From JBNGOQ01 sp050589645 (GTDB lineage: Bacteria > Bacteroidota > Bacteroidia > Flavobacteriales > Flavobacteriaceae), in NCBI RefSeq assembly GCF_050589645.1, contig NZ_JBNGOQ010000005.1:186001-250000 (forward strand): 64,000 nt of DNA, given 5' to 3'. This document shows positions 53,552 to 62,363 of this stretch, piece by piece. The number at the start of each line of letters is the position of its first letter. The first letter of the stretch is position 1. The notes under the pieces were generated by a model. That model did no database searches, was not told the origin of the DNA, and saw only the letters and a program-made list of their open reading frames with translations. The translations under genes were made by a program, and so were the position numbers.

Positions 53552-54907
53552 ATGACCAAAGACAAATTGAGACTTTCCCCCACCATTTTATTTTTCTTGT
53601 TTGTATGTCTGAAGCTACAGGCTCAGGACCCTCAACTAAACTACCTTCCAGAGAACAGGAAACATATAGAAAACTACCTCAAATCTATAGAACAACATCG
53701 TCTTGCTACTTTGGATGGAGACAACATTTCGGAAAAGCGAAAGATATATCGGGAGAAAACGGAAAAATTCATCCAGAATATTCAGGACAGCGTTTTTATT
53801 TTTGGAGCATCCCTCACAGAAAATTTAAAACCGTTATTACAAAGGATTTACAAAGGTAATCCTCAAATAGATACTGATAATCATTATTTCTTTTTCCATC
53901 GATCTTCGATACCTAATGCCGCCTGTTATGGCGATGGATCTTTTGCTATAAATATGGGGATGTTTACCTATTTGGAAAATGATGATGAACTCGCCTTTAT
54001 TTTAAGTCACGAGATGGCCCATCTTCTCTTGAACCATGTGAACAAAAAAGCAGAGAGATATATAGATACCATAAATTCGAAGGCCATTCGAGAAAAGTCC
54101 AAAGCCATAAAAAAACAGCGTTACAACACCATAAGGGATGGTCGTGCCCTGGTGAAAGATCTCACCTACGAATTGATGTCCCACAGTAGGCATGCAGAAG
54201 CTCAGGCTGATTCCTTAGGGCTAATTTTGTTGAAGAATACTGGATACAATCCGCATGCCGCCTTATCCGCCTTGACAAAATTGGGCAAACTGGAGCAAAT
54301 TCGCTTTATCAAAGCTTCCAAGATAGACAGTATCCTAAATTTTGAATCCTTTCCTTTTCGTCTGAATTGGATTGAAGAAGAAGAAACCCTCTTTAATATT
54401 AGCGAAAGTAGCAATGATTATGCCTTTGACAAGGATTCTCTAAAGACCCATCCTGAAATCCCTTATCGATTGGAGAAACTGCATATGGAGCACCAAATAG
54501 AGGAGAGCCAAAATACCACAAACTACCTTCCCCAACTTAAGCAACTGGCCAAAAAACAGCAGCTGCATACCTTATTGGATTTTAACCAACTGGACCTTGC
54601 TTTGTATGAATCACTCATAATGATACAAGACCAGCAGGAGCATCGGGAAGGGGTAGTGAAAACTGCGGTAACCCTAAAAAAAATGTATTTAGCCAAAAAG
54701 CGTCATAAAATGGGAAAGTATGTACCTCAAAGCAGTCCATTTTCGGAGGAGATACATTTAAATCGTATTCGTTCATTTGTTCATAAACTGGAGTTGAAAC
54801 ACATTCGAAAAATTGGTTATTATTTTTGCCACAGGTATGGTGCAATAGCCGGGGATCATATTGAATTTTTGGACGCTAAGGACTTTTTTGAATCATTAAA
54901 TCAATAA
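53552..54907 (+). CDS. Exported M48-type metallopeptidase
   Basis: The 451-residue protein has a signal peptide (LSPTILFFLFVCLKLQAQ) and a zincin site HEMAH (His153, Glu154, His157) with downstream EAQAD (Glu216, Asp220), as in the M48 family. The C-terminal 200 residues are helical and Lys/Glu-rich. M48 relatives (e.g. BepA/YfgC) act in outer-membrane protein quality control. This gene and the next are clearly richer in A/T than their neighbours and are bounded by direct repeats. The next gene starts 5 bp later. Confidence 0.88.
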   Translation: MTKDKLRLSPTILFFLFVCLKLQAQDPQLNYLPENRKHIENYLKSIEQHRLATLDGDNISEKRKIYREKTEKFIQNIQDSVFIFGASLTENLKPLLQRIYKGNPQIDTDNHYFFFHRSSIPNAACYGDGSFAINMGMFTYLENDDELAFILSHEMAHLLLNHVNKKAERYIDTINSKAIREKSKAIKKQRYNTIRDGRALVKDLTYELMSHSRHAEAQADSLGLILLKNTGYNPHAALSALTKLGKLEQIRFIKASKIDSILNFESFPFRLNWIEEEETLFNISESSNDYAFDKDSLKTHPEIPYRLEKLHMEHQIEESQNTTNYLPQLKQLAKKQQLHTLLDFNQLDLALYESLIMIQDQQEHREGVVKTAVTLKKMYLAKKRHKMGKYVPQSSPFSEEIHLNRIRSFVHKLELKHIRKIGYYFCHRYGAIAGDHIEFLDAKDFFESLNQ

Positions 54908-54912
54908 TAACA

Positions 54913-56457
54913 ATGAAGAACATTACTCTTTTAACACTACTATTACTTGTATCAAATATTAATGTATATGCGCAAAACCGCACTATTGCCAATATTACCA
55001 AATTCAATGTTAAGAATTCCGGTGCTATATCTGATGGCGAAAATGATGTGGACGGTTATTATTTCTTTTACGAGGTGGATAAACTTGAAAACAAGGAACG
55101 GGAATATGCGATACAAATTTTGGATAAGAATCTAAATGATGTGGCTACAAAATCCATGATAAGTAAAAAAAGGACGGTCTTGATCGGAAAGGGTTTTAAC
55201 GGCGATCAACTTACCTTTGCCCTGTTCAGCAAGCTGGACAAAAAAATTGAAATCGTAAGTTTTGACAAACAGGCCAACAACCTAACTCCAATCCAATTGC
55301 CGGTGAGCCCTGGCGAGTTTAGGCGACTTGCTTCCCAATCCAAGGCACGACCGTTAAATCTATTACTTCCTGTAGACAATAAAGGATTTTTACTGAAACG
55401 TCTATTGACAGGTAAAAAATCAGGATATGCTATGCAATATTTTCCCACGAATGGTGGAAAAAAATGGGAATTCCATTCCGATAAAACTTCGCAGGAAACC
55501 TTGGACATAAGCACCATAGCAATTAATGAAAAAGTAGTGGTGTTGTTGGAAAAATCACAGCGTTATGCAAGTTCTGCAAAGATGTCACTAAGAACTATAG
55601 TCTTGGAAATTGATACGGGCAACCTCCTCTTCACTAGAGATTATGATGAACTAGACCCTCGGCTCATTACCAATGCCTTTATAACTAAGGAAGATCAGAT
55701 TGTTTTTCTGGGACAGTACTACAAACCCAAGGCCAAATTGGCCAAAGCGGAAAGTTTGGGATTGTATACCGAAGTATACCATATGGACGGAACCTTGTCC
55801 TACGAGAATAAATTGAGTTGGAAAGATCATATCAGCAAAAAGGTCGCCATCAAAAAGGGTAGTAAAACCAAAGATTACGGATATATCTATTTCCACGAAA
55901 TCGTACGCATGGGCAACGATGGGTACTATGCCATCGGGGAGCAGTATTCAAAAAAGGCTGATGCGGCAGGTATTGCTTTAGGCGTCCTGGCGGCAGCAGG
56001 TGGGGGAGCTACCGCAGGCGGATTTACCAAGCTTACCATTACCGATGCTATTGTATTTAAATTTGATAATAAATTTGATTTAATTGATGTTGAAATATTT
56101 GAAAAAGGCAAATCCAACATACCGAACGTTTTTGATTTCGGAAGTCCTCAAATGAATGCCCATATGGTAAAGGCTCTTGGAGGATTTGATTATGCCTATA
56201 CCCAAATTGATAAAGAGAATAATCGGTTTTACGCCAACTTCATTGATTATGAAAGGTTAAAAGGGGAGCAGAATAAACTTGCCTTTAAGACTATTATCCA
56301 TGATGAAGGAGAATTGTCTTCCGACAAAATTTATCTCGAGGAAGGGAAAACAAATTTTTTCCCATTACCTGCCAAGATAGGATATGTGTTGTTGATGGAA
56401 TATGATAAGGAGAAAAAAGAAATTTCCATACACACTGAAAAACTGAATATTGAATAA
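54913..56457 (+). CDS. Exported beta-rich protein of unknown function, partner of the M48 gene
   Basis: The 514-residue protein has a signal peptide (ITLLTLLLLVSNINVYAQ) and a mainly beta-rich body that repeats short blade-like motifs (e.g. YAIQILDKNLNDVATKSM, LYTEVYHMDGTLSYENKLSW, IVFKFDNKFDLIDVEIFEKG), perhaps a propeller. A Gly/Ala-rich segment (AGIALGVLAAAGGGATAGG, about 353-371) is odd for a soluble secreted protein and could insert in a membrane. I do not know the family well enough to name it. Tight linkage (5 bp) to the M48 gene suggests it is substrate, chaperone or cofactor of that peptidase. Confidence 0.75.
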   Translation: MKNITLLTLLLLVSNINVYAQNRTIANITKFNVKNSGAISDGENDVDGYYFFYEVDKLENKEREYAIQILDKNLNDVATKSMISKKRTVLIGKGFNGDQLTFALFSKLDKKIEIVSFDKQANNLTPIQLPVSPGEFRRLASQSKARPLNLLLPVDNKGFLLKRLLTGKKSGYAMQYFPTNGGKKWEFHSDKTSQETLDISTIAINEKVVVLLEKSQRYASSAKMSLRTIVLEIDTGNLLFTRDYDELDPRLITNAFITKEDQIVFLGQYYKPKAKLAKAESLGLYTEVYHMDGTLSYENKLSWKDHISKKVAIKKGSKTKDYGYIYFHEIVRMGNDGYYAIGEQYSKKADAAGIALGVLAAAGGGATAGGFTKLTITDAIVFKFDNKFDLIDVEIFEKGKSNIPNVFDFGSPQMNAHMVKALGGFDYAYTQIDKENNRFYANFIDYERLKGEQNKLAFKTIIHDEGELSSDKIYLEEGKTNFFPLPAKIGYVLLMEYDKEKKEISIHTEKLNIE

Positions 56458-56621
56458 CCCCCCTTCTTGAATTATCCCTAGGGTTTTTTGGAATAAGTGG
56501 TGATTAAGAGCTGATTGGTTTGAGGTTATGCTTTACGTTAGGATTTCTAAATTCTGAGTTGACATTTTAAAATTAGGGTTTGCATTTTATACCATTAACT
56601 TTTAACAGTCAACTATGACTC

Positions 56622-56646
56622 TTAATCCTTATGATGTTTTTCCAGG
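56622..56646. repeat. Right direct repeat at the DUF3500 gene 3' end
   Basis: Twenty-four of 25 bases equal those at 53345-53369. It contains the stop codon and last codons (LEKHHKD) of the intact DUF3500 gene. Together the pair bounds a 3.25-kb segment. Confidence 0.6.
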
Positions 56647-57623
56647 TGATTGCGCAACAGGTCCTCCCCAAAATCGTTGGTGAGGTCGCGGACTACAGAA
56701 TGTACATGATTGGCGCCGTTTTGGGTGTTGTCGTATTCAATTAGTAAGCTAGGGCCCTGTATGCGGTAATAGTGCCCTACTCCTGGCCGTAGTCCCCCGG
56801 CCCAGGCAAAATAGAGCCTGTCCAGTCCGCCTTTTTCAATTTTGCCCCATAGGTTTTGGGCATAGGTGGCTTCGTAATTATCCACATATACATGCAACAA
56901 TTGGAGGAAGATTTTCTTTTGGGCAGCCGTCAGGGCCACATAACCTATGCCCTTGGGCTCGAGGGCAGTTACTTTTCTTTTGGTACGGGTAAGGATTTCA
57001 CGGGGGGCCTGTTCGGAAAATCGGGCCTCGCTCAACTGTATTTTGGAGAACGAATTGACCAGGGCAAAGGCAAGGTGGGTCTCCGACCCAAGCACTTCTT
57101 TTCCTTGCTGTGGTCCATGGGCCACCTTGGCCGGATTGGCTCCGAAGAAGGCCGGGGTTCCGGCGAGCAACTTCCCCTCCGAAATAACAAAATTCAAGGA
57201 AAGGTGATGTCCCTCAAAACGCCATCCCCAGAATGCATCCGAATCTACCTCATGAAAGATGCAAAAGTGATAATCGAGGTCGTCCCGATAATTGTTCTGT
57301 TCTATTACGCGCAAGACTCCTTCCAAGGCCATGATTTCCATGCTTTTGCGATAACCCTCTGCGCTTAGGGAAGCTTTTAAGAGTTTAAGTGCCGCCTTCT
57401 TCTGGGTCTCATTAAAGTCGTTGAAGCTTGGCCCTTTCCGCCTTACGGGCGTATAGTGAAAATTATAGCGTTCCTCGTCGTCCAAGGAAAAAAGGGTCCT
57501 TTCGCGTAGTTCGGGGCTCAGGGTATTTAAAAAATCCTTGGCCAAGGCGTTAAGCCCCTGGGCATGCAGGGTACCGAAAAAGAAACCGCATAGGAGCGCT
57601 AAGAGAACCTGTCTGGACTTCAT
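56622..57623 (-). CDS. Secreted DUF3500 protein
   Basis: The 333-residue protein has a signal peptide (VLLALLCGFFFGTLHAQ) and a DUF3500 body (RKGPSFNDFNETQKKAALKLLKASLSAEGY; FWGWRFEGHHLSLNF; VGHYYRIQGPSLLIEYDNTQNGANHVHSVVRDLTNDFGEDLL). Conserved His and Asp residues suggest an enzyme, but the reaction is not known. The start is the ATG at 57623. The last codons form one of the two direct repeats that bound the A/T-rich M48 segment, so its 3' end may have been replaced on insertion of that segment. Confidence 0.88.
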   Translation of the reverse strand: MKSRQVLLALLCGFFFGTLHAQGLNALAKDFLNTLSPELRERTLFSLDDEERYNFHYTPVRRKGPSFNDFNETQKKAALKLLKASLSAEGYRKSMEIMALEGVLRVIEQNNYRDDLDYHFCIFHEVDSDAFWGWRFEGHHLSLNFVISEGKLLAGTPAFFGANPAKVAHGPQQGKEVLGSETHLAFALVNSFSKIQLSEARFSEQAPREILTRTKRKVTALEPKGIGYVALTAAQKKIFLQLLHVYVDNYEATYAQNLWGKIEKGGLDRLYFAWAGGLRPGVGHYYRIQGPSLLIEYDNTQNGANHVHSVVRDLTNDFGEDLLRNHLEKHHKD

Positions 57624-57757
57624 TACAGTTGTTTTATGTACTAAAGTTGGGTTGGTGCTTATAAGGTACCACATAAGCGGGAGATCAAGTGTGCGATTAT
57701 CAAAGTTTTAAGATTTTTGGGAAAAGACCAAATGCAAGGATCGAAAAGAACGGGCTT

Positions 57758-58342
57758 TTAGGGAGATTTCAAGCTTTTACCATCATGAGCTTCGTAAAGC
57801 GTTATGGCTTTTAAATAATTGAGTCCTCCTGTCTTGCTCTGGTCGTGCAAAAAACCATTCAGTTCGGGCCGGTTTTCGTCTACCCACCGGAGTAGCTTGG
57901 ACCTATTTGCATCCCACAAACTGTCGTGGAACACCACGTAATTTAAAATCTCGACTTGTTCGATCTTCCGATCTCTTAACGTCATAAGTTCATTGTTGAC
58001 CACTGCTTCCCCATTTAAAAAGAGGGTACGTCTACAGCTTTTGGAAACGTGTAATTGAACCTTACCATTTTTCTCGGAAATCTTCAGAATTTTGTAGGTG
58101 GGTTTAAATACGGAATCCCACTGCAACCAGTTTATGTAATCCTCTTTGGAAAGAACGATGTCATAACCGTTTTCGATCATACGGATACTGTCCAGAAACA
58201 ATTCGGTAACCCCCTCATAATCGGACTGGTTCATTGCCCGATAATACTGTTGGGCAATTTCGGTAGGGGACGGCTGTTTTTTGGTACTACAGGATAGAAG
58301 ACCTAAACAAAATAGGAGATAAAGGGCCCACTTCAAAGGCAT
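57758..58342 (-). CDS. NTF2-like lipoprotein
   Basis: The 194-residue protein has a lipobox (FCLGLLSC, Cys18). An NTF2-like fold is suggested by EIAQQYYRAMNQSDYEGVTELFLDSIRM and by the alternate beta strands that follow, ending in a helical tail (LLRWVDENRPELNGFLHD). The start is the ATG at 58342. No function known. It follows the next gene (58359-58778) by 16 bp. Confidence 0.75.
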   Translation of the reverse strand: MPLKWALYLLFCLGLLSCSTKKQPSPTEIAQQYYRAMNQSDYEGVTELFLDSIRMIENGYDIVLSKEDYINWLQWDSVFKPTYKILKISEKNGKVQLHVSKSCRRTLFLNGEAVVNNELMTLRDRKIEQVEILNYVVFHDSLWDANRSKLLRWVDENRPELNGFLHDQSKTGGLNYLKAITLYEAHDGKSLKSP

Positions 58343-58358
58343 AAGACGGATTTTAAGA

Positions 58359-58778
58359 TCAATCAAAAGGCAGGCGGTCAGGTTCCAAAAACATACGTTT
58401 GGCCTCCTCCAACGCAAATATATCAATGTCGTAATGGGCATCCATGAGGCCTTTAAAATCATCTTGCAAGCGTGGAAACTCCTGAATAAAACCCTGAAAG
58501 TTATCCGAGTCCGATCGTTGCATAAAATGATGGACGGCCTTGGTGGCGGCCACCGTTACGGTTTTGTTGAATTTGTCATGGGCACCCAAGGAATCTGCAT
58601 ACCTAGCTATTTGATCGCACATATGGTCTATAGCAGCGTCCAGGCCGTATTTTTTTATGTGTATCCAGGCCAAACGTAAATGTGCGCTGTGGCTAAAAAG
58701 AGAGGGCTTTAGGCTACAGTCTGCAAATTGCGCTTCAAAGGTTTCATCATCCAGTTCAAAATGTTTTTCCATTTTCAT
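58359..58778 (-). CDS. Conserved small protein with HSAHLRLAW motif
   Basis: The 139-residue cytoplasmic protein is all-helical with the motif FSHSAHLRLAWIHIKKYG (about 28-45) and HHFMQRSD later. I have seen similar short proteins in several bacterial phyla but know no function; the His motifs could bind a metal. Its start overlaps the end of the DinB gene by 4 bp (ATGA), so translation is coupled. Confidence 0.75.
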   Translation of the reverse strand: MKMEKHFELDDETFEAQFADCSLKPSLFSHSAHLRLAWIHIKKYGLDAAIDHMCDQIARYADSLGAHDKFNKTVTVAATKAVHHFMQRSDSDNFQGFIQEFPRLQDDFKGLMDAHYDIDIFALEEAKRMFLEPDRLPFD

Positions 58779-59371
58779 TCCTTGGTTTTGCCCGTAAAAA
58801 CGTTGACCTTGGAGTTCATGGGGTTTCCGGAGGCACGCCGAAAGGAAACCACCTGTCCCGTATGGTAGATTGCATCGGCCAGCGGACCGTTAAGCATGTT
58901 CCAATAGGGAAAATCGAACTGCTTTTCACCGTTTTTAAAACTAACCTGCATCTTATCGATATCTTCCGCCCTTTTCCCACGACACAGCTCACTCGCTTGC
59001 TTTAAACGGCTTAAGGTTAGCGTTCGTAATTCCACGTAGGAAAGTGCGGACCAGTCTTGCGGCCGTTCGTTGGCCACACCCTTTGGAGCGTTGACAATGG
59101 TTTCGGATAGGCCATAAATGTGTTGCAGTGTTTCCATAAGGTTTCGCGCTTCATCGGCAGGGGCAAATTGCAGATCCTTGTCCGTTAAGCCCTCGGTAGC
59201 CCAATAATAGCGATACCCAAGTCCGTCGATCATACGTGCAATCACATTGCCAGGACCGTAGTCTTCGGGATGTTCGGGAATGTTTTGGTAGGGCAGATCG
59301 GTTTCCGTGGATTCCTGGGCCTGGGCCGAAAATAGGATGATGCACATAAGGAGTTGTGTTACTGTTCTCAT
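58775..59371 (-). CDS. Exported DinB-like protein
   Basis: The 198-residue protein has a signal peptide (TVTQLLMCIILFSAQAQ) and a DinB-type helical bundle with HIYGLSE and YHTGQVVSFRRASG, which carry the usual metal-binding His residues. It is first of the three-gene unit 59371-57758. It is not closely similar to the Tat-exported DinB protein at 49939-50583. Confidence 0.82.
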   Translation of the reverse strand: MRTVTQLLMCIILFSAQAQESTETDLPYQNIPEHPEDYGPGNVIARMIDGLGYRYYWATEGLTDKDLQFAPADEARNLMETLQHIYGLSETIVNAPKGVANERPQDWSALSYVELRTLTLSRLKQASELCRGKRAEDIDKMQVSFKNGEKQFDFPYWNMLNGPLADAIYHTGQVVSFRRASGNPMNSKVNVFTGKTKE

Positions 59372-59433
59372 AAAATACGGTAAAAAGCTCTCTTTTTGAT
59401 TGCTAAGATAATAAGCTTAAATGATAATACGTC

Positions 59434-60378
59434 CTAAATTTTGGAGGTAAGGGAATAGTCGGAATGTACTACCTCCTGTATGCCTTTGGTATAAGGGGTG
59501 GGCGTAAAATTAAAGCGTTTTTCGAATTTACTGCTATCAAATACATAGTCACGATCGTATTGGTACAACATTTCTACCATTTCTCTCATGATGGGGATAA
59601 ATACGCCCATAAGTCGTACCAAAAACTTCGGGGCGACCTGAATTTTGGGCGTTACCCCCATGGTTTGCGCAATATGCTCTATCCATTGCTTTCCGGTATA
59701 CGGATCGGTCGCCGTGGGCAAATGCCATACCTGGTTATACGCATCATCCGTGTTTCCCAACAATGCAGTCGCCTTTCCGGCATCTGGGGTATAGGTAAAG
59801 GAGTGTTTATGTTGAGCCGATCCCAACCAATTGGCTTTTTTACCCTTGGCCAAATTTTTAAATACCATTTCACGCAACATACCGTTCCGGGTTATTCCCG
59901 GACCATAATAGTCGGCACAACGGGCGATTAGGGCGGTAAGATTGGCATTTTTTACCTCTCCCATAATCATATGTACAAGTTGGGCACGGACCTTACCTTT
60001 TTTACTAGGAGGGTTAATGAGCGTATTTTCGGTCATACCATCCAATTGCCCATCATCGTACATATAGATATTATCAAAAAAAACCAGTTTACAACCATGC
60101 TCCTTGCATGCTTTGATTACGTGCCCCATGAATGTAGGCCAGGTTCTTTGCCAGATCTTGGCACTATAAGGAAAGCCAATGGTAACATAGACTACCTTGG
60201 AACCCGCTACGGCATGGTCTACCTCCAGGGGGTTTAACAGATCGGCAGCAAGCAATTCATCCTTAGGGTTTACCCTTTCAGGGTGTCTGCTAACCAAACG
60301 GATATGGGGAGTATACTCGGTAAGTGCCTTGGCCAATTCACTAGCGATGATCCCGCCCGAACCTAAAATGGTATGCAT
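59434..60378 (-). CDS. NAD(P)-dependent epimerase/dehydratase-like protein
   Basis: The 314-residue protein is a Rossmann-fold short-chain/extended SDR enzyme: TILGSGGIIASELAKAL at the N-terminus (glycine motif variant), VYVTIGFPYS, FFDNIYMYDDG with the Tyr, and a C-terminal substrate-binding half. The start is the ATG at 60378, which places the glycine motif at residues 4-10. Substrate unknown; NAD(P)H-binding reductase or epimerase. It follows the membrane protein gene (60402) by 23 bp. Confidence 0.82.
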   Translation of the reverse strand: MHTILGSGGIIASELAKALTEYTPHIRLVSRHPERVNPKDELLAADLLNPLEVDHAVAGSKVVYVTIGFPYSAKIWQRTWPTFMGHVIKACKEHGCKLVFFDNIYMYDDGQLDGMTENTLINPPSKKGKVRAQLVHMIMGEVKNANLTALIARCADYYGPGITRNGMLREMVFKNLAKGKKANWLGSAQHKHSFTYTPDAGKATALLGNTDDAYNQVWHLPTATDPYTGKQWIEHIAQTMGVTPKIQVAPKFLVRLMGVFIPIMREMVEMLYQYDRDYVFDSSKFEKRFNFTPTPYTKGIQEVVHSDYSLTSKI

Positions 60379-60401
60379 ATTTTTATTCAATTGATTGCGT
60401 A

Positions 60402-60767
60402 TCAATACTTGTCCAGCAATAGCAAGCCCACGTAAAGAGACGCTACGGATAACCATATGGCCTGGGGAATCATAAATTTGGATAGCCCAATTGAAACCGT
60501 TTTTAACCGCACCATATAGAGCACGGTCATCAGCAAAGTGAAAATATTGCCGGCCATTCCTATTTCCAAAGCATCAAAGAAGTTGGTGTATAAGGGATAT
60601 GACCATATCAGCACCAACAGTAATAGGCCCAGGTAAAAAGATTTTTTGGTATACCCTTTTCGCCGATAGATCTGGTACAGTACCCCAATCATTATTAGGG
60701 TCAACAGTATCCATACGGCACCAGCGACCGAATCGATCCAGGATAGGGAGTGCAGGATGTTCTTCAT
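60402..60767 (-). CDS. Small four-helix membrane protein
   Basis: The 121-residue protein has four hydrophobic segments (VAGAVWILLTLIMIGVLYQIY; FYLGLLLLVLIWSYPLY; IGMAGNIFTLLMTVLYMV; IPQAIWLSVASLYVGLLLL). The last helix with WLSVASLYVG slightly recalls TspO/MBR proteins, but this is weak. Probably an inner-membrane protein of unknown function, in one run with the SDR gene. Confidence 0.6.
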   Translation of the reverse strand: MKNILHSLSWIDSVAGAVWILLTLIMIGVLYQIYRRKGYTKKSFYLGLLLLVLIWSYPLYTNFFDALEIGMAGNIFTLLMTVLYMVRLKTVSIGLSKFMIPQAIWLSVASLYVGLLLLDKY

Positions 60768-60861
60768 TTATACGGGTACTTAAATAGGGGTACACAATAT
60801 AGTCAAATTATCCGCATCAAGAGGCCTGGATGGACAAAGATTTTAAAGCAGTGTAATTGGA

Positions 60862-61491
60862 TTAGGCAAACTGCATTTTTCTTATGATAAGAAACTCTGC
60901 CACAAGGATATTGGGTACCCAGCACAGCCAGGCGATGATTTTGTACGCGGATACAAAATCCATTCCCAAAAAGCCTATAAAGGAAGGCAGATAAAGGCGT
61001 AGGGTGACTGCGGCAAAACAAAGTGCATAACTACGAATCATCCAACGCTGGTGTGCATGTACTTGTTGTTGTTTTATGGTGATAAAAGCGTTTGTCGTGG
61101 TATAGAGCCATGCTACGGCCAACGCTCCAAAACCCAAGGCCGGGATGAAACCACCTGTAGCAAAAAAGGCAATACCCAAGCCTGCCGACCCGCTCAAAAA
61201 TACCGAAATCACATATACTTTTCCCAGAATCCTATGCAATCCAAGACGTGTTGAACGCAACTTTTTAAAGAACTGCGAAAAACCGGTCAATAGGGCCAGT
61301 CCGCCCATAAAAATATGGGTATAGAAACCAGCAAGGTATAGCTCACTGCTCAGCAAGGCAGCAGATTTGGCGGCGAGCAGGCTCTGATCATAGGGGAGGC
61401 CTATAAAACGCAAGGGATAAAGGCCAATAAAAATGGCAAAAAGGGCCATAAAGAAATAGCCGATCCGGTTTTTTAGTTTTTTGGAATCCAT
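60862..61491 (-). CDS. DUF2306 membrane protein
   Basis: The 209-residue protein has six or so transmembrane segments and the DUF2306 features: HIFMGGLALLTGFSQFFKKLR, LHRILGKVYVISVFLSG, KQQQVHAHQRWMIRSYAL with the conserved His/Arg, and a final WLCWVPNILVAEFLI. Family function is not known; His residues could bind heme. It lies 94 bp from the small membrane protein gene. Confidence 0.85.
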   Translation of the reverse strand: MDSKKLKNRIGYFFMALFAIFIGLYPLRFIGLPYDQSLLAAKSAALLSSELYLAGFYTHIFMGGLALLTGFSQFFKKLRSTRLGLHRILGKVYVISVFLSGSAGLGIAFFATGGFIPALGFGALAVAWLYTTTNAFITIKQQQVHAHQRWMIRSYALCFAAVTLRLYLPSFIGFLGMDFVSAYKIIAWLCWVPNILVAEFLIIRKMQFA

Positions 61492-61623
61492 TATTTTCTG
61501 TTTTTACAACATAGGGTACTGGAAAACAGGGCCCTTGCCAAATATAATATTGTTTAGGTAATTGAAACAATGCGCTTGCACTTTGGACTATGGTCAGAAT
61601 ATAAAAATTACGCGGATAGATCT

Positions 61624-61920
61624 TTAGAGGGGAACATTCCTGTAGTGGCGTACCCAGCATTGCACTACATATTTTTCCATCCCTGAGGGAATATGTGCCT
61701 CATTCCACTGGTCCCCCACAAAGTTGCGGATGTGTTGCTCTGTTTCCCATGTGGAGATCATTACAAATTCGTTGGGATGCCATTGTGTTGGTTCCCCAAT
61801 CTCCAGGGCCACCAAACCTTGCTGTGTTTTGACCAGGGGGATGGATATTTCCCTGAATTTTTCCATAAACTCGGTATGCAACTCCTTGTGGACCGTTGCC
61901 CTGAATATTCTAATGATCAT
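61624..61920 (-). CDS. Antibiotic biosynthesis monooxygenase-domain protein
   Basis: The 98-residue cytoplasmic protein is a dimeric ferredoxin-like-fold ABM protein: IIRIFRATVHKELHTEFMEKFREI, GLVALEIGEPTQWHPNEFVMISTWETEQHIRNFV. Members oxidise or rearrange quinols and polyphenols or degrade heme, without metal cofactors in most. Substrate open. It is followed upstream by the tandem-repeat intergenic region. Confidence 0.85.
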   Translation of the reverse strand: MIIRIFRATVHKELHTEFMEKFREISIPLVKTQQGLVALEIGEPTQWHPNEFVMISTWETEQHIRNFVGDQWNEAHIPSGMEKYVVQCWVRHYRNVPL

Positions 61921-62363
61921 TACTGCCTATTTTTTTGTTAATGATACTATAAACCTGAAACCTTGAACCTCAAACACCATGAACTGTCCACTATAATGCA
62001 ACGCGCCAAACGCCGAACGCATTGCAATTCATAATTCAACACTGAGAACCGCCTACTGCCCGATAAAATGCATCGCGCCATACGCTAAGCGCCGAGCGCA
62101 CCGCAATTCATAATTCATAATTCAACACTCAGTATTTAACACCTAACGCCAGGAACTGTCCACTATAATGCAACGCGCCAAACGCCGAACGCATTGCAAT
62201 CCATAATTCAACACTGAGAACCGCTTACTTCCAGATAAAATGCATCGCGTCATACGCTAAGCGCCGAGCGCACCGCAATTCATAATTCAACACTCAACAT
62301 TTAAAACCTAACACAAAGAACTGCCAACTGCCAACTGTCACTGCCTACTGCCAACTTTAAACC
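61921..62363. repeat. Nested intergenic tandem repeat
   Basis: Unit A (61981-62152, about 172 bp) and unit B (62153-62317, about 165 bp) are almost the same; a third copy begins at 62318 (GAACTGCC...) and degrades into runs of AACTGCC. Each unit is itself made of two related halves of about 85 bp, one with AACGCGCCAAACGCCGAACGC, the other with ATCGCGCCATACGCTAAGCG, each followed by CGCAATTCATAATTCA or close forms. No coding frame is evident. I saw no other copy in the window. Confidence 0.8.

Noticed and set aside
61981..62317. CRISPR array
   Set aside because: Repeats are too long (about 85 and 170 bp), contiguous without unique spacers, and no cas gene is near.
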